The position numbers and the translations under genes are program-made. This document shows, piece by piece, positions 17,537 to 19,092 of a DNA stretch of 19,092 nucleotides. Below the pieces are notes generated by a model. It ran no database searches and had not been told where the DNA came from. It saw only the letters and a program-made list of their open reading frames with translations. This stretch comes from Chrysochromulina parva. Taxonomy: Eukaryota; Haptophyta; Prymnesiales; Chrysochromulinaceae. The stretch's first letter is position 1; the number at the start of each line of letters is the position of its first letter. The DNA lies in contig PJAB01000918.1 of NCBI GenBank assembly GCA_002887195.1, positions 1 through 19,092 of the forward strand, written 5' to 3'.

Positions 17537-18177
17537 CTCTAACGTGTTGGAGACCCTTCGATTGCACGATTGCAGACCTCCACTTCGTCGATTGCCAATG
17601 CCGAAATTAAGTTTCGGCGCTGTGAAAGCATCAATACAATTGTACACAAGAAAAAATTGCATGTACGACTGCAAATGACAGCATGTACGAATGAGTGTCC
17701 GTGACCCTGTGTCTTACCGCTACATGTATTCTCAACTCACTCACGCCATGATATGCGCCATGACTCACGCTCGCACAGGGCGCACATGCCGCATGCGCAA
17801 CGCAGACAGGACATGCCGAGGTGTGAACCTATGTCGTTAATGAGTCGTTAATGTAGGAGGCACTCTAATAATTAGAGGGCCACAGGGGGTCTCTGATGGT
17901 CTCTGTAACCAAGAAGGGTCCCTCTTCCTTCGTCGTCGCCGGCCATGCCAGTTCAGGTTCCCTCAGGAACGCAGTTGACGATCCTTGGCGGGCCGCCGGA
18001 GGCGTCGAGGTCGTCGACGAAGCGCATCCCACTGCCACAGTCCACCAACCAGTGCGTGAAACGAGAATCGAACACTCCCGGCGGCTGGCGGCGGAGGCCG
18101 TGCCTGCTGAGCATGTGGCCCTGACCCAGCTGACGTGACGGTGCGCTTGCCGCGTGGCTGCCATCTCGCCCCGCAGC
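17537..18177. promoter_or_regulatory. Upstream region between PP2C and CFAP97-like genes
   Basis: About 640 bp between head-to-head starts. The part from about 17590 to 17880 is relatively AT-rich and noncoding in character. It contains a direct repeat of GCATGTACGA near 17659 and 17682. The part from 17896 to 18170 is GC-rich. It might contain an upstream exon of the CFAP97-like gene, because TCTCGCCCCGCAG, a good acceptor, ends at 18176 just before the ATG. I could not place a donor at a normal distance. Confidence 0.45.
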
Positions 18178-19092
18178 ATGAAGTGGGCGAGCAGGGCCAT
18201 CGCTCTACGGGATCTCCAGAACTCGCACAAGCAGCACATCGCAAAGCTGCAGAAGATGAAGCCATCCATCGACATGCGCCTGCCCACATGCGCCAACATG
18301 AAGCACTTGCAGGTGAATGCTAAGCGCATTATGGTGGAGGCGGAGCGGAATGCATCAATCGACCGCGAGAATAAAATCCTGCTCGGCAAGATGTACACCA
18401 TCATGAACGCCGAGCCCGCATACGTAGCGGACAACTCGTGGTCGGTCACGTCGCTCAACATGATTGTGCGCAAGCAGGAGTACGATCGAATCGCGCGTGA
18501 GAATCAGGCGATCATGCAGCGCATCCTTCATCGTGAGTCCAACTTCAATCGAGCCGACCTCGACGCCGATTGGGTCGTGACTCAGCGCTACCTTCACAAC
18601 ATCTCGGGCTACCCCTTCATCCTTGGTGGCAGCGCGGCTGGCGGACACTCGCCGTCGGCGTCGCGACCAGCGTCGCGCAAGGGCCCTGTTTCGCGCCCCA
18701 CGTCACGTGGCAAGGGGGCTCTCGAGCCCCTCCAAAGACCATCGACGTCGCCTACCGGCCTCACGGCGGCGTCCTCGGTGGGCGCACATGTTGCGCTACT
18801 GCACGATGCCCCCGCACCCGCGCCTGCGCCCACGCCCAATGAGCCGGTGGACGCCGCTGACTTTGACACGGGCGGGCGACGCGGCGCGCAGAAGCCGCCC
18901 ACAGTGTATATCACCGAGCCGGAGGTGGAGCCGGTGCCAAAGCCAAAGCCGACGCCTCCGGCGCCGGCGCTCGAGTCCGCGCCGGGGCCCGAGACGGCGT
19001 CAGCGCCTGTGCCCGATGAGGCGGCGGAGGCCGAGGCGGCGGCGGCGGCCGAGGCGGCGGCGGCCGAGGAGGCGGCGGCCGAGGCGGCGGCG
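18178..19092 (+). CDS. CFAP97/Hemingway-domain cilium protein, truncated by window end
   Basis: At least 305 residues from the ATG at 18178, open to the window edge. Residues 15-130 match the CFAP97 (KIAA1430/Hemingway, CFAP97D1) pattern. The order is a SHKQHIAKLQKMKPSID segment, MKHLQVNAKRIMVEAERNAS, DRENKILLGKMYTIM, then ARENQAIMQRI and ADWVVTQRYLHNISGYPF. The family is axonemal or basal-body-associated and needed for motile cilia or sperm tails in animals. The rest is low-complexity: Ser/Pro-rich with SRPASRKG repeats, a Pro/Glu stretch, then an Ala/Glu repeat from about 19015. The N-terminus is uncertain because a possible splice acceptor ends one base before the ATG. The gene implies a flagellated life stage. 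Confidence 0.82.
   Translation, partial: MKWASRAIALRDLQNSHKQHIAKLQKMKPSIDMRLPTCANMKHLQVNAKRIMVEAERNASIDRENKILLGKMYTIMNAEPAYVADNSWSVTSLNMIVRKQEYDRIARENQAIMQRILHRESNFNRADLDADWVVTQRYLHNISGYPFILGGSAAGGHSPSASRPASRKGPVSRPTSRGKGALEPLQRPSTSPTGLTAASSVGAHVALLHDAPAPAPAPTPNEPVDAADFDTGGRRGAQKPPTVYITEPEVEPVPKPKPTPPAPALESAPGPETASAPVPDEAAEAEAAAAAEAAAAEEAAAEAAA
19017..19092. repeat. GCG/GAG trinucleotide repeat coding Ala/Glu
   Basis: GAGGCGGCG-type triplets (GAG, GCC, GCG) repeat to the window edge within the CFAP97-like frame, encoding Ala-rich runs broken by Glu. Likely a slippage-prone microsatellite extending beyond the window. Confidence 0.85.

Noticed and set aside
17537..17662. Longer PP2C N-terminus starting at the ATG at 17662
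   Set aside because: The extra stretch is AT-rich with leader-like composition and no recognisable targeting signal. It cannot be excluded.
18040..18130. tRNA-like B-box (GTTCGATTC) on the minus strand
   Set aside because: The flanking bases do not form a proper T-stem, and no matching acceptor stem or anticodon arm could be drawn.
18135..18176. A 42 bp intron joining an upstream frame (17896) to the CFAP97-like gene
   Set aside because: It would keep the frame, but it is too short compared with the other introns, and the upstream peptide does not resemble the family.

Overview
This is a GC-rich nuclear segment from a eukaryote. Genes lie on both strands, and several are split by short spliceosomal introns. 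It carries tRNA-editing, cytosolic ribosome-assembly, complex I and axonemal genes, so it is neither bacterial nor organellar. The six introns I could place are 101 to 147 bp long, and all have GT donors with a purine at +3 and G at +5. The CFAP97-type protein implies a flagellated cell. Compact spacing, high GC, a plant-like TPK channel and a BIG BROTHER-type RING ligase suggest a unicellular alga or related protist. A haptophyte is my first guess, but that is inference from overall character only.

Layout: an array of alternating inverted repeats (220-525) lies just upstream of an MFS transporter (570-2075, +). A tRNA-deaminase subunit, ADAT3 (2349-3482, -), and a GNAT acetyltransferase (3870-4433, +) are head to head. 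After a 1 kb gap with a TATA/CCAAT promoter-like site come MRT4 (5419-6093, -) and an alditol-oxidase-type flavoenzyme (6407-7762, -). The oxidase is head to head with a two-exon RING-H2 ubiquitin ligase (7967-8917, +). Next come a two-exon two-pore K+ channel with EF hands (9411-10591, +), a 1.1 kb gap with a small tandem repeat, and a disordered protein of unknown function (11721-12245, -). A three-exon complex I ESSS-like subunit (12651-13284, -) is head to head with a two-exon TMEM181-like membrane protein (13468-15002, +). A two-exon PP2C phosphatase (15658-17536, -) is followed by a CFAP97-domain protein that runs off the window (18178-19092, +).

The genes do not form one pathway. They are a typical mix of housekeeping, membrane, signalling and cilium genes, often paired head to head across 180-390 bp. 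I see no defence system, transposon, virus, CRISPR array or gene cluster. The least explained structures are the inverted-repeat array at 220-525, a long imperfect hairpin at 15477-15527, the duplicated start-codon region of the oxidase gene, and the promoter-like site at 4642-4666 with no gene behind it.
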